Shown: positions 42,001-51,885 of the stretch, one piece after another
Layout of the letters: each line of letters begins with the position of its first letter
Numbering within the stretch: position 1 is the stretch's first letter
Source of the DNA: Streptomyces barringtoniae
GTDB lineage: Bacteria; Actinomycetota; Actinomycetes; Streptomycetales; Streptomycetaceae
Assembly: GCF_020819595.1 (NCBI RefSeq)
Contig: NZ_JAJHNP010000026.1
Coordinates: forward strand, 62,001 to 126,000
Reading direction: 5' to 3'
DNA: 64,000 nucleotides
Translations under genes and position numbers: made by a program
The notes under the pieces: generated by a model
What the model was told of the DNA's origin: nothing
Databases searched by the model: none
The model's input: the letters and a program-made list of their open reading frames with translations, nothing else

Positions 42001-42861
42001 GCATGGCGGGTCGCCTCCGTCACGATCCGGCTCGAGGTGCCGCAGCACGCGCCGGCCGCGGTACCGGGCGTGGCCACCGAGCGCTATCTGGCGTCGGCCG
42101 GCGCCCGGGTCGGTGAGCGCGTCGGCCTGACGATCGGCGACCACACGCTGCCGGTACGGATCGTCCGTGCGGTGCGCGCCCTGCCCGCCACCGCCGACCC
42201 GACGGCCACCGGCGCCCGCGACGGCGGCGCCGTGCTGCTCGACCTGCGCGCCGTGAACCAGCTGCTGCAGGCGCGGTACGGCGACAGCGCGACGCCGAAC
42301 GAGTGGTGGCTGAACACCGGGCCGGGCGCCGCGGCGGGGGTGGCCGTCGCCGTACGGGCCCTGCCGGACGTGGATCCGGGGCAGGTGGTGGTGCGCGACG
42401 AGATCGCCGCCGAACTGCGCGACGACCCGTTCGGGGCGGGTCCCGAGGCCGCGTTCACGGCAGCGGCCGTGGTGGCGGCGGCGCTCGCCGCGGTCGGGTT
42501 CGCGGTCGGCGCGGCCGCCGCGCGGCGCGCCCGCGGAGCCGAGTTCGCCGTGCTGCGCGCGCTCGGTGTGCCGCGCCGCCGACTGGCCCGCGCGGTCGCC
42601 GCCGAGCAGGCCGTCCTGGTGGGTCTGGCGCTCGCGGTGGGCCTGGGCCTCGGCACCGTCCTGGCCCGCGCCGTGCTGCCGTTGATCGTCCTGACCGGCG
42701 AGGCCGGCCGCCCGGTACCGGACCTCCTGGTCCAGCTCCCGCCCGCCCGCGTGGTGGTGCTGCTCTGCGCGGTCGCGGCGGTCCCCCTCACGGTCACAGC
42801 ACTGCCGGCCCTACGCCGCACGAACCCGGCTCGGGCGCTGCGCGAGCAGGGGGGTGAGTGA
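39100..42861 (+). CDS. FtsX/MacB-type ABC permease with a low-complexity insert
   Basis: A 1253-aa membrane protein with the duplicated FtsX layout. An N-terminal helix (LLLGAALITVVLTTAVLATL) precedes a large outside domain. A first helix cluster near residues 290-400 contains ARGASRARLAALAAAEALLL. A second outside domain is flanked by further helices, with LRALGVPRRRLARAVAAEQA near the end and the C-terminus RRTNPARALREQGGE. Residues 415-577 are a Gly/Arg/Ser/Pro-rich insert made of DNA direct repeats. It is followed by a second permease and an ATPase, so it belongs to an exporter or lipoprotein-handling machine of unknown substrate. The GTG start has a weak ribosome site. Confidence 0.85.
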   Translation: MTGLVFSRARAHRLLLGAALITVVLTTAVLATLTAYSTAISDAALRHVLADPRTAPDTALIVKADVPPAGRAAADAAVREGARKTFDGLAVTVRTLRRSGPYALPRSLQPPAARSGDPDLTHLAALDRTRLRLTAGRLPRPAEGTVEVAVPQTAARALRLKPGDRLTLTDRLDGPAVRVRITGLYRPVSVTAAYWQLDDLAGRGAKKAGFMTYGPLLADSSVLTGGRVSAGPTAWLASADFARMTTARIGRLRTAARAGSAGLRDRAALHGTTMAQTSLPDVLDRVDRSLLVARSTLLVVTLQLALLAGYALLLVARLLSTERADETRLLRARGASRARLAALAAAEALLLALPAAVCAPLLAGPLTALLAGHGPLAGLGLHLDLPPAGRPLVWLVATTAALGCALAVTVPAVGGAGAWDRGAGAGVWGRGAGTGVWGRGGRSRSVPGGRGGRGGRLATGSGSTPSGWDGGRSTPSGWGARRSTLPGPGTPTSSGCGARRSTQSGSGARYSTPAGPDTAAARTKAGVRGDGGPGRALPGPSTPSGSATRHSTPPGRRARYSTPAGSGGRRPGGRLAPWWPRVGVPRPVRLSRPASAGMLPVPVRAGADLGLLAVAGVAYWQLGRQGSGGVTADRSGALGVDPLLVAAPALALLAGTVLTLRLLPPVARLAERWAAGGRGLPVALAGWQFSRRTARAAGPVLLLVLAVALGMLAIGQAASWGRSQDDQADFRAGVPVRVLSAGEGGLGRTDLYARLPHVREAAPAVRVSQPLSGDRTATVLALDTGNAADAVLMRPDLADVPVRPLLAGLAPQGSLAGTRVPVGTARLGLTATLLSSAGPGVVTDVTVTLADRYGVPYQLPFGQLPADGHPHPLSLDVSAAPGPLTLTGLRLEMNQPGRKAEHRLTLGELTSTGADGRAHPLALPARWKTTAEAAGDAVASPATSPTRPRVTGPRTFAYGTGYLPDADAWRVASVTIRLEVPQHAPAAVPGVATERYLASAGARVGERVGLTIGDHTLPVRIVRAVRALPATADPTATGARDGGAVLLDLRAVNQLLQARYGDSATPNEWWLNTGPGAAAGVAVAVRALPDVDPGQVVVRDEIAAELRDDPFGAGPEAAFTAAAVVAAALAAVGFAVGAAAARRARGAEFAVLRALGVPRRRLARAVAAEQAVLVGLALAVGLGLGTVLARAVLPLIVLTGEAGRPVPDLLVQLPPARVVVLLCAVAAVPLTVTALPALRRTNPARALREQGGE
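40343..40830 (+). repeat. Minisatellite-like direct repeats inside the permease gene
   Basis: Degenerate copies of a unit of about 30 bases, centred on CTCGACGCCGTCCGGCTGG, follow one another (clear copies near 40484, 40513, 40539, 40600, 40630, 40720, 40750, 40780). They encode the STPSG/YSTPAG-like insert and lie in a cytoplasmic loop between membrane blocks. Confidence 0.7.
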
Positions 42862-42936
42862 GACGAACCGCACGGCGGACCACGCCGAGAAGGGAACGGG
42901 CGCGGCCGGCCGGAGGCTCCGAGGGAGGTGGGTGAG

Positions 42937-45663
42937 GTGAGGCGTCCGGTGTCACGGGTCCTCGCGCCCCGGGTGCGGACCCGGTTGCGGGCCGCGCCCG
43001 GTACCGCGGCCGCGCTCGCCCTGCTGGTCGCGCTGGCCGCGTGCCTGGCGGGCGCCTTCCCGCGCGCGGTCGACCGGTACGAGGACGCCGGCCTGCGGCG
43101 GGCCGCCGCACAGGCGCGCCCCGACCGCACCACCGTGCTCGTGCAGGCGCCCGCGCCCGACCTCGGCCTGTCGGCCGGACAGCGGGCCACCGCCGTACGC
43201 CCGGCCGCGCTGGAACGGCAGTACCGGCAGATCCTCCCCGCGGTCCCCGCCCCGCTCACCGTCGACCGCGCCCAGTCGGTCCACGGCGTCGCCGGCACCG
43301 TGAGCCCGGAGGTGCCGGACGCGTTCCTGCCCCGCCCCACCGGACTGCCGGCGCATGTCTCGCTGTTCGCGCCGAGCGGCCTGGCCGCACACGCGCGCCT
43401 GCGCGCCGGGCGCATGCCGCGCGCCGACCGCCCGGTGGATGCGAGCACACCCGGGGTGGAGGCCGCGGTGACCGCCGCCACCGCCAAGTCCCTGCGCATC
43501 AAGGTCGGCTCGGTCATCCACGTGCCCGGGGCCGGCCGGCCCCCGCTCGCCGTCCGGGTCACCGGCATCCTCGACCCGCGCGACCCCGCCGGCGCCTACT
43601 GGTCGACCGTGCCTCGCCTGCGCACCCCGGTCCTGGTGACGCTGCCCAGCCCCGGCGGCGACCCGCCGAAGTACTGGCTCGGCACGCTGCTGCTCCCCCA
43701 GCAGGCGGCGCCCGCGCTGCTGGGCACGACCACGAACCCGTTCCGCTACTGGTTCCTCGCCCCCGACCTGCGCGCCCTGCACGCCCACGACCTGGACCGG
43801 CTGAAGTCGGCCGTGGCCGCCCTGGAGTCCGGCCCCGGGCTGCAGCGCGTCCGCGCCGTCACCGACGACAACACCGGCATCGGCACGGCCCTGGACGACA
43901 CCCTCACCTCCTTCGCCAGGCTGCGCTCCGGCATCTCCCCGCTGGTGTCCGTGGCCGCCGCCGGCACCGGCACGGTCGTCGGGGTCGTCCTGCTCATGAC
44001 GGGCGGCCTGGCGGCAGAGCGGCGCCGCGCCGAACTCGCCCTGCTGCGCGCCCGCGGCGCCTCCCTGCCCGCGCTCGCCGGCCGGCTGCTGGCCGAGACC
44101 GCCGTGGTCGCCGTACCGGCCGGTGCGCTCGGCCTTGCCGTGGCCCTGCGCACGGTCCCGGCCGGCCGCACCGCCCACGCCGTGGCCGCCGCGGCCGCCG
44201 TGACCGTCACCGCCTGTGCCGCGCTGCCGCTGCGCGCCGCCCTGGCGCACCGCGCGGTGCGCGCGACGGCCGACCGCTCGGACCTGGCGACCGTACGGCC
44301 CTCCCGGCGCCGTACGGTCGCCGAGCTGACCCTCCTGGTGCCGGCGGCCGCGGCCGTCGCGGCGCTGCGGCGGCGCGGCACGAACGGCGACCAACTGGTC
44401 GCCCTGGCCCCGGTGCTGGTCGGTGTCATCGCCGCGCTGCTGCTGCTCCGCCTCTACCCGCTGCTGCTGCGCCGCCTCACCGGCCCGGCGGCCCGTCTGC
44501 GCGGGGCGACCGGCCATCTCTCGCTGGCCCGCGCGGGCCGCGCCCAGACCTCCGCGGTGCTGCCGCTCGTGGCGCTGCTGACCGCGCTGACCACGGCGGC
44601 GTTCGGCGGTTCGGTGCTGGCGGGCGTGGCCGACGCCCGGGAACGGGCGGCGCTGCTGACCGTCGGCGCCGACGCGCGCGTGGACTCCGACGCCCCGCTC
44701 CCGGCGGCGGTGCCGGCCCGGGTGCGCGCCGTGGACGGGGTGCGGGACGTGGCGGCCGTGAGCATCGACTACCAGGCCAAGCCGGTGGACGGCCAGGATT
44801 CGGTACCGCTGGTGGGCGCGGACCCGTCGTCCTACGGCGCGCTGGCGGCCCGTACCGGCCTGGGCGTCTTCCGCCCCGGCGAGTTGACGTCGCGCTCCGG
44901 CCGACCCCTGCCGGCCGTGGCCTCGCCGTCCGTCGCCTCCGAGTACGGCACCCGGCGCCCCTTCCCGGTCCGGCTGTCGGACGGCAGCACGGTCACCGTG
45001 CGCATCGCGCTGGTCCGCGACACCACTCCGGCGGTGTCCGGTGGCAACTTCCTGATCGTGAACCGGTCCGGCCTGTCCTCCCCCGCCGACCGCCCGACGG
45101 CCCTGCTGCTGACCGGCGACCGCATGGACGCCGCCGCGCTGCGGCACGCGGCCGGCGGCTCCGCCGACGTCCGTCTCCTGGCCGCGGAGCGCGCCCGGTA
45201 CTCCGACTCGCCCCTGCAGTCCGGGGCCGAGCGCGTCTACACGGCGGCGGTGGCCGCGGGCGCCGGCTTCGCCGTACTGGCCCTGTTCCTGGCCCTCCTC
45301 CGCGCGGCTCCCGAACGCGCCGCCCTGCTGGCCCGCCTGCGCACGATGGGTCTCACCCGCGCGGAGGGCCGCCGCCTGCTGATCCTGGAGTCCCTCCCGC
45401 AGGCCCTCCTCGCCGCCCTCGGCTCCACCCTGACCGGCTGGTCCACCATCCGCCTCCTCTCCCCCGGCATCGACCTGACGGCCATCGCCCTCTCCTCGGC
45501 CCCATCCCCTCTCGACACTGCAGAGTTGAGACCGGACACCTGGTCACTGACGATCCCGGCGACGGCGGTCGTACTGGTGACGGTGGGGGTCGCGGCGGTG
45601 CAGGCGTGGTGGACGGGGCGCCGGGGATCGGTTACGGAACTCAGGGCGGGGGACGGCCGATGA
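42937..45663 (+). CDS. Second FtsX/MacB-type ABC permease
   Basis: A 908-aa permease without the low-complexity insert of its neighbour. A first helix (AAALALLVALAACLAGAFP) is followed by a long outside domain, a helix block with LLMTGGLAAERRRAELALLR and ARGASLPALAGRLLAETAVV, a second outside domain, and a C-terminal block (AAGAGFAVLALFLALLRAAP; LARLRTMGLTRAEGRRLLIL). GTG 42937 is chosen because GGAGG lies eight bases upstream; GTG 42928 is also in frame. It probably pairs with the 1253-aa permease as a heterodimer. Confidence 0.85.
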   Translation: MRRPVSRVLAPRVRTRLRAAPGTAAALALLVALAACLAGAFPRAVDRYEDAGLRRAAAQARPDRTTVLVQAPAPDLGLSAGQRATAVRPAALERQYRQILPAVPAPLTVDRAQSVHGVAGTVSPEVPDAFLPRPTGLPAHVSLFAPSGLAAHARLRAGRMPRADRPVDASTPGVEAAVTAATAKSLRIKVGSVIHVPGAGRPPLAVRVTGILDPRDPAGAYWSTVPRLRTPVLVTLPSPGGDPPKYWLGTLLLPQQAAPALLGTTTNPFRYWFLAPDLRALHAHDLDRLKSAVAALESGPGLQRVRAVTDDNTGIGTALDDTLTSFARLRSGISPLVSVAAAGTGTVVGVVLLMTGGLAAERRRAELALLRARGASLPALAGRLLAETAVVAVPAGALGLAVALRTVPAGRTAHAVAAAAAVTVTACAALPLRAALAHRAVRATADRSDLATVRPSRRRTVAELTLLVPAAAAVAALRRRGTNGDQLVALAPVLVGVIAALLLLRLYPLLLRRLTGPAARLRGATGHLSLARAGRAQTSAVLPLVALLTALTTAAFGGSVLAGVADARERAALLTVGADARVDSDAPLPAAVPARVRAVDGVRDVAAVSIDYQAKPVDGQDSVPLVGADPSSYGALAARTGLGVFRPGELTSRSGRPLPAVASPSVASEYGTRRPFPVRLSDGSTVTVRIALVRDTTPAVSGGNFLIVNRSGLSSPADRPTALLLTGDRMDAAALRHAAGGSADVRLLAAERARYSDSPLQSGAERVYTAAVAAGAGFAVLALFLALLRAAPERAALLARLRTMGLTRAEGRRLLILESLPQALLAALGSTLTGWSTIRLLSPGIDLTAIALSSAPSPLDTAELRPDTWSLTIPATAVVLVTVGVAAVQAWWTGRRGSVTELRAGDGR

Positions 45664-45781
45664 GGGAGTACCCCGCCGGCGCGGGCAAGCGCCTCCCCAG
45701 CACCAGCGCAGGGCACCCACGAAGCACCGGCGACCACACAGCCGTACCCGCAGCCCGGGGCACCGTCCCGCAGGAGACCCG

Positions 45782-46759
45782 ATGACCACCGACCACCCCA
45801 CCCTCGCCGACCTGGCGAACCGCGTCGCCGAATCCCGCGACCGACCCGCCTACGGCCACGACGCCCTGATCACCTGCGACCGCCTCGTCCGCATCTTCTC
45901 CACGGCCGGCATCGAGGTCCAGGCCCTCCAGGGCCTGGACCTCCTCGTCCGCGAGGGCGAACTGATGGCCCTCGTCGGCGCCTCGGGCAGCGGCAAGTCC
46001 ACCCTGATGAACATCCTCGCCGGCCTGGACACCCCCACCGCCGGCGCCGCCCGGGTCGCCGGCCACGACCTGCTCGCCATGACCGCCCGGGACCGCCTGA
46101 CCTACCGCCGCGAAACCGTCGGCTTCGTCTGGCAGCAGACCTCCCGCAACCTCCTGCCGTACCTGACCGCCGCCCAGAACGTCGCCCTCCCCCTCCAGCT
46201 CTCCGGCACCCGCACCCGCGCCCGCATCCGCCGCCGCGCCCGCGCCGAACGCGCCGTGGAACTCCTGGAGTTGCTGCAGATGGCCGACTGCCGCGACCGC
46301 CATCCGCACGAGCTGTCCGGCGGTCAGCAGCAGCGCGTGGCGATCGCCGTGGCCCTCGCGAACGACCCGGCGGTGCTGCTCGCCGACGAACCCACCGGCG
46401 AACTCGACTCCCGGACCGCCGCGCAGATCTTCGACGCGTTCCGCACGGCCAACGAGACCCTCGGCACCACGATCGTCATCGTCACCCACGACCAGGCCGT
46501 GGCGGGCGAGGTCCGCCGCACGGTCGCCATCCGCGACGGCCGTACCTCCACCGAGGTGCTGCGGCGCAGCGAGATCGACGCCACGACCGGCCACGAGACG
46601 GTCGTCGCCCGCGAGTACGCGATGCTCGACCGCGCCGGCCGCCTCCAGCTCCCCGCCGACTACCTCCGCGCCCTGGACATGCGCGACCGCGTGGCCCTGG
46701 AACTGGAGTCCGACCACATCGGGGTGTGGCCGGACGAGCGGAACGGAGGAACGCGGTGA
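45782..46759 (+). CDS. ABC transporter ATP-binding protein (MacB/LolD type)
   Basis: A 325-aa ATPase. It shows Walker A GASGSGKST (residues 66-74), Q-loop region GFVWQQTSRNLLPYL, signature LSGGQQQRVAIAVALA and Walker B VLLADEPTGELDS with the H-loop IVTHDQ. A 30-residue N-terminal extension and a C-terminal extension of about 70 residues (after VAIRDGRTSTEVL) exceed the usual 230 aa. It is 118 bases after the second permease, with GGAG before the ATG, and serves the two FtsX-like permeases. Confidence 0.92.
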   Translation: MTTDHPTLADLANRVAESRDRPAYGHDALITCDRLVRIFSTAGIEVQALQGLDLLVREGELMALVGASGSGKSTLMNILAGLDTPTAGAARVAGHDLLAMTARDRLTYRRETVGFVWQQTSRNLLPYLTAAQNVALPLQLSGTRTRARIRRRARAERAVELLELLQMADCRDRHPHELSGGQQQRVAIAVALANDPAVLLADEPTGELDSRTAAQIFDAFRTANETLGTTIVIVTHDQAVAGEVRRTVAIRDGRTSTEVLRRSEIDATTGHETVVAREYAMLDRAGRLQLPADYLRALDMRDRVALELESDHIGVWPDERNGGTR

Positions 46760-46780
46760 TCCGGAAGGAGCCGGATCGGC

Positions 46781-47458
46781 TCAGCGCACGCTGACGCCCA
46801 GCGTGCCGAGGCCCGTCCGCCGTACGGCGACGGACCCGTACGGGGTGCGCAGCCTGAGCCACGCCCCCGAGGAGAACAGCCCGGTGTCGGCCGGATCGGT
46901 GCCCGGCCGCAGGAAGCCCAGGGACTGGGCGGCGTGCACGGCCCGCACCGGAAGCCCGGTCCGGCCGATCTCCCGGGACCAGATGTCCCGCCCGATCCGG
47001 TCCAGCTCCGCGCGCGTACGACCGTCCGGCGCCAGCTCCTCCGTACGGGAGCGGAACTCGGTGACCGCCGCGGCGACGGTCGCCCGCAGCGCGTCCGGCG
47101 CGGGCAGCCCCGGCTCGGGCTGCCAGCCGCCGCGCGGCGGCAGCACACCGGCCCACGGCGGCCCGGTGACCGCGGCCGGCACGCCGGCGGTGGCCGCCCG
47201 CTCGTCCACGGACTCCAGGAACTCACCCGCGGAGACGGTCACGTCGAGGCTGACCTCGAGGCCCTTCTCGTAGGGCTTCGCCAGCCGTACCGCGCGGACG
47301 GCCAGCACCTCGAACGACGGCGGCCGGCCGAAGACGGCGAGCGCCGTGCCGGCCGCCTGCACGCGCACCGCGGCTCCACGGTCGTAGTGGAGCAGCCGGG
47401 AGAGGAAGGCGGCGAGATCAGCCGCCTCCGTCTCGTCGGCCAGGTGCAGCACGGTCAT
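46781..47458 (-). CDS. Conserved hypothetical protein downstream of thioesterase
   Basis: A 225-aa soluble protein with no motif I can name. It opens MTVLHLADETEAADLAAFLS, has an acidic/hydrophobic beta-rich middle with YEKGLEVSLDVTVSAGEFLE, and ends in a basic region with LRTPYGSVAVRR. No cysteine cluster or membrane helix is seen. The ATG overlaps the thioesterase stop (ATGA), so the two are co-translated. The context gives no firm role. Confidence 0.75.
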   Translation of the reverse strand: MTVLHLADETEAADLAAFLSRLLHYDRGAAVRVQAAGTALAVFGRPPSFEVLAVRAVRLAKPYEKGLEVSLDVTVSAGEFLESVDERAATAGVPAAVTGPPWAGVLPPRGGWQPEPGLPAPDALRATVAAAVTEFRSRTEELAPDGRTRAELDRIGRDIWSREIGRTGLPVRAVHAAQSLGFLRPGTDPADTGLFSSGAWLRLRTPYGSVAVRRTGLGTLGVSVR

Positions 47459-47877
47459 GCGGCGACGGCCTCCTCGTCGGCGTCGTCCGCGTCGTCGGTG
47501 TACCGCTGGAGGAACTCCCGCTCCTCGGCGGTGAGCCGGCGTGGCCGCTGCGTCTCGAAGTCGAACGGGACGACCACGGTGGAGGCCCGGACGTAGATCA
47601 CGTCCGCGTCCTTCACCTCGTAGGTGACGGTGAAGGACGCGGCCCTGACCTGGGTGACCCACAGCTCGATGTCCACGGGCGTGGGCCGGTGGACGAGCTG
47701 GCGCTTGTAGTCGATCTCATGGCGCGCCACCACGGAGCCCTGCTTCGACTCCTCGCCGCGCAGGGACAGGAAGTCGATGCGAGCCTCCTCCAGATAGCGG
47801 AGGAAGATCGCGTTGTTGACATGTCCGTACGCGTCCATGTCCGACCAGCGCAGCGGGCAGCGGTAGATGTGGCGCAA
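47455..47877 (-). CDS. Acyl-CoA thioesterase, hotdog fold (4HBT family)
   Basis: A 140-aa single-hotdog protein. RWSDMDAYGHVNNAIFLRYL carries the Asp of the 4-hydroxybenzoyl-CoA thioesterase-like active site and the HVNN turn, and FVxYEV-type TVTYEVKDADVIYVR forms the central strands. Such enzymes hydrolyse acyl-CoA thioesters in the cytoplasm. It has a TTG start at 47877, seven bases after the ettA stop; an earlier ATG is not available in frame. The C-terminus is acidic (DDADDADEE). Confidence 0.88.
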   Translation of the reverse strand: MRHIYRCPLRWSDMDAYGHVNNAIFLRYLEEARIDFLSLRGEESKQGSVVARHEIDYKRQLVHRPTPVDIELWVTQVRAASFTVTYEVKDADVIYVRASTVVVPFDFETQRPRRLTAEEREFLQRYTDDADDADEEAVAA

Positions 47878-47883
47878 GACCGA

Positions 47884-49548
<1,665 letters not shown>

Positions 49549-49752
49549 GAGAAACCGTCCGGCAGCTTGAAATCTGGCAGTGGGCAGATACACCCCATCT
49601 TGCCTGACCGCCAGGCTTGGGTGTTAACCCGTTTGGTGCGGGGGCTGTGACCTGGGGTTTCGGCGGTCTCGGCGGTGGCCCGTCCGTCACTGTCGGTCGT
49701 CGTCGGGTGGCCCCGAGTGCCCCTGCACGGACCAGGGACGGCCCGGGAGCGA
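49549..49752. promoter_or_regulatory. Upstream region of ettA
   Basis: About 200 bases between the ettA start and the end of the S1-like gene. It should hold the ettA promoter and leader; I see no hairpin or ORF that I would defend. Confidence 0.3.
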
Positions 49753-50067
49753 TCACTCGTCGGCTGCCAGCCACCCACCGAGCCGGACTCTCACCTGGTG
49801 GTTGTGGGCGTGCCAGTAAACCTCACCCGTGACGGAGGCCCCGAGGCCAGGCAGGTCCATCCCCTGCGGCATGGCCGTTGTCTCAGCCAGCGCCACGGCG
49901 TCGGGCACACCGTCTATACGTATGAAGATCCCGAAGGGCTGACGCCCGATGACCTCTCCGGTGATCTGGGTCCCCACGGGCAGAGCTGCGACGGTCGCCG
50001 CCCAGCTCCGCCGCACCACGTCTCCAGCCGGCACTTCGGGGCCCGTGGGCCACGCGTACTCATCCAC
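49753..50067 (-). CDS. Small S1/OB-fold-like protein
   Basis: A 104-aa protein whose middle, VGTQITGEVIGRQPFGIFIR followed by IDGVPDAVALAE and GASVTGEVYWHAHNHQVRVR, matches an S1 RNA-binding fold (glycine-rich strand 1, phenylalanine loop, final strand). Only the first 25 residues are outside it. The GTG at 50067 is the best start but has only a weak AGGGCG upstream. Isolated S1-like proteins of this size are common in Streptomyces and have no known role. Confidence 0.65.
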   Translation of the reverse strand: MDEYAWPTGPEVPAGDVVRRSWAATVAALPVGTQITGEVIGRQPFGIFIRIDGVPDAVALAETTAMPQGMDLPGLGASVTGEVYWHAHNHQVRVRLGGWLAADE

Positions 50068-50765
50068 CGACAGATCATGACGCCCTGAGCGGCCATGCGC
50101 CGCTTCTGCCCGATGGCCACTCTGAGGGCAACCGCCACAGCAGACGCCAACTCCACCACCATGTGGCCCAACGGCCGACAGGCTTCTCCCAGTGACCGGC
50201 GGCGCGCATGGTGAGCACCTGCCGGTTCCCGAGGACATGCACTTGGTCGCCCGGGCCGAGTATCGAGGGGCGTTCCAGCTCGTGGATCGCACCGCATCAG
50301 GATCGAACCGCAGCTTCTTCAGAAGCAATGCTCTGTCTGCCGTCACCGGCTCCCCCTGCAACCTCATGGAGACAGGACGGAGCATCCGCGCCTGGTGAGC
50401 ACCGCTTTGCGGCGGTGATGGCAATGATCTGCATCAGAATCTCCTGTCCCGCTCGCTTTCTGCTCCCGAGTCTCACGCGAGCCGCGTGGCCATCTGAAAC
50501 CGGCACGTTCACGGAACTCGCCGGGAGCCCCGGCCGGATCCTGGCCGGGTGGCCGTGCCCCGCCTATCGGGTCCGCCGACATCTGTCAAGTCACGTGTTC
50601 TCCTGCCACGCAATCCAGGGGCATGACGCGATTCGATTGCCGGGGCTCAATTGGAATGCGGCTCACGGAGAGCAAGTGGCCCGCCCGCATCGTCCGGAAC
50701 AGTCCTGGAGATGCGATTTACGGGATGCATTTCCCCCTACTCACACAAGAAAGGATGTGGCAGCA
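50068..50765. other. Long stretch without a supported gene
   Basis: Nearly 700 bases with several open frames on both strands but none with a convincing start, ribosome site and codon bias together. Base composition is less GC-rich than the surroundings, especially from about 50400 on. The last 60 bases hold the leader of the DUF4389-like gene with AAAGGATG as its ribosome site. It may be a relic of an acquired segment. Confidence 0.35.
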
Positions 50766-51455
50766 ATGTTTCCCACTTCCACCCATCCCCTATGCGTCGA
50801 AGCGACCCTGGACCCCCGGCTCACCCGATGGAAATGGCTGGTGAAGTGGATCCTCGCCATTCCGCACTACATGGTTCTGTTCTTCCTGTGGATCGCGTTC
50901 CTGGTGCTGAGCATCGTCGCGTTCTTCAGCATCCTCATCGCCGGCAGGTACCCCCGACCGCTCTTCCATTTCAATGTCGGCGTCATACGCTGGAGCACGC
51001 GAGTCAATTACTACGCCTCCGCAGTGCTCGGCACCGACAAGTATCCGCCGTTCACCCTCGCGGACGTGCCCGACTACCCGATCCGCGTCAATGTCACCTA
51101 TCCCAAGCGGCTGTCCCGCGGGCTGGTTCTGGTCAAGTGGCTGCTGGTCATCCCACAGTTGCTGGTGATCACGATATTGATGAGCAGCGGCTGGAGCGCG
51201 TACCGGTACCTCGATCACTACAGTCCGTTCTCCTCCGGGCTCATCGGCCTGCTCTCTCTGGTCGCGGTGGTGATCCTGATGTTCACGGGGACCTACCCGC
51301 GGGGTCTGTTCGACTTCCTCATGGGCTTGCTGCGCTGGACGCTGAGGGTGCTCGTCTACGCGTACCTCATGACCGACAAGTACCCGCCGTTCCGGCTGGA
51401 CATGGGAGGGAGCGAGCCCATGGCAGCAGCGATACAGCCAGCGGGCGGCGGGTAA
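50766..51455 (+). CDS. DUF4389-like membrane protein
   Basis: A 229-aa protein with a tandem internal duplication. Each half carries a lysine-tryptophan motif before a membrane helix (RWKWLVKWILAIPHYMVLFF; RGLVLVKWLLVIPQLLVITI), a second helix and then YPRPLFHFNVG or YPRGLFDFLMG, with TDKYPPF shared by both. Four membrane helices are predicted. This repeat pattern is that of the DUF4389 family, whose function is unknown. ATG 50766 has AAGGATG about nine bases upstream. It stands alone between non-coding stretches. Confidence 0.8.
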   Translation: MFPTSTHPLCVEATLDPRLTRWKWLVKWILAIPHYMVLFFLWIAFLVLSIVAFFSILIAGRYPRPLFHFNVGVIRWSTRVNYYASAVLGTDKYPPFTLADVPDYPIRVNVTYPKRLSRGLVLVKWLLVIPQLLVITILMSSGWSAYRYLDHYSPFSSGLIGLLSLVAVVILMFTGTYPRGLFDFLMGLLRWTLRVLVYAYLMTDKYPPFRLDMGGSEPMAAAIQPAGGG

Positions 51456-51603
51456 ATCTCCGTCGCCGGCCAAGAGCTGGGACTCGGCACTTCTCCATGT
51501 GCGGCACGGCCACATGCCCGCGGGACGTTCGTGATCCGCGAGGGCGGGAGAGACCAGCCCAAGGCGGGGATGTGGCATCCGAGCGGCATTGGTGAGGCGA
51601 ACA

Positions 51604-51654
51604 AGGCAAAGGGCCGACTCAGGAGGGTTTACCTGCTGAGCCGGCCCTTTGCCT
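51604..51654 (-). terminator. Long hairpin terminator next to the tRNA fragment
   Basis: AGGCAAAGGGCCGACTCAG (51604-51622) pairs with CTGAGCCGGCCCTTTGCCT (51636-51654) with a single mismatch over 19 bp and a 13-base loop. It stands exactly where a minus-strand tRNA gene ending at 51659 would need its terminator. Confidence 0.75.
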
Positions 51655-51658
51655 GTGT

Positions 51659-51706
51659 CCCCTCGGCGGGATTCGAACCTGCGGCACCCGCTTCAGGAGT
51701 TCGCTC
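51659..51706 (-). other. 3' fragment of a tRNA-Arg(CCT)-like gene, possible attachment-site relic
   Basis: Read on the minus strand, CTCCTGAAGCGGGTGCCG is followed by CAGGTTCGAATCCCGCCG and AGGGGAC, which matches the anticodon loop, variable region, T-arm and acceptor end of Streptomyces tRNA-Arg with CCT anticodon, with a few changes (one weakens the T-stem). No 5' half (D-arm, 5' acceptor) is present. Such 3' halves are left by integrases that use a tRNA gene as target, and the cut end faces the HEPN-like gene. Confidence 0.55.
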
Positions 51707-51885
51707 CGGGCCCGCTTCGGCTGCTGCCTGTCGACGGGCGCGATAGCCGGACAGAGACGCTGGTGTATGTTTCCGTCCGGACTCGTTGATGTCCGCGCTG
51801 AATGTCAGAAGCCTTCTGATCCGTAGCTCGAAGCAGACCGACCAGGGACGGTCATTGCGGTTATTGCGCGGCCTCGAACGGAAGG

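Larger units (their letters stand above)
51456..51885. other. Intergenic region with terminator and tRNA fragment
   Basis: No supported gene. It holds a long hairpin and a tRNA-Arg 3' fragment, listed separately. The stretch from 51730 to 51885 is visibly A/T-richer than the window average and looks like acquired or decayed DNA. Confidence 0.4.
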
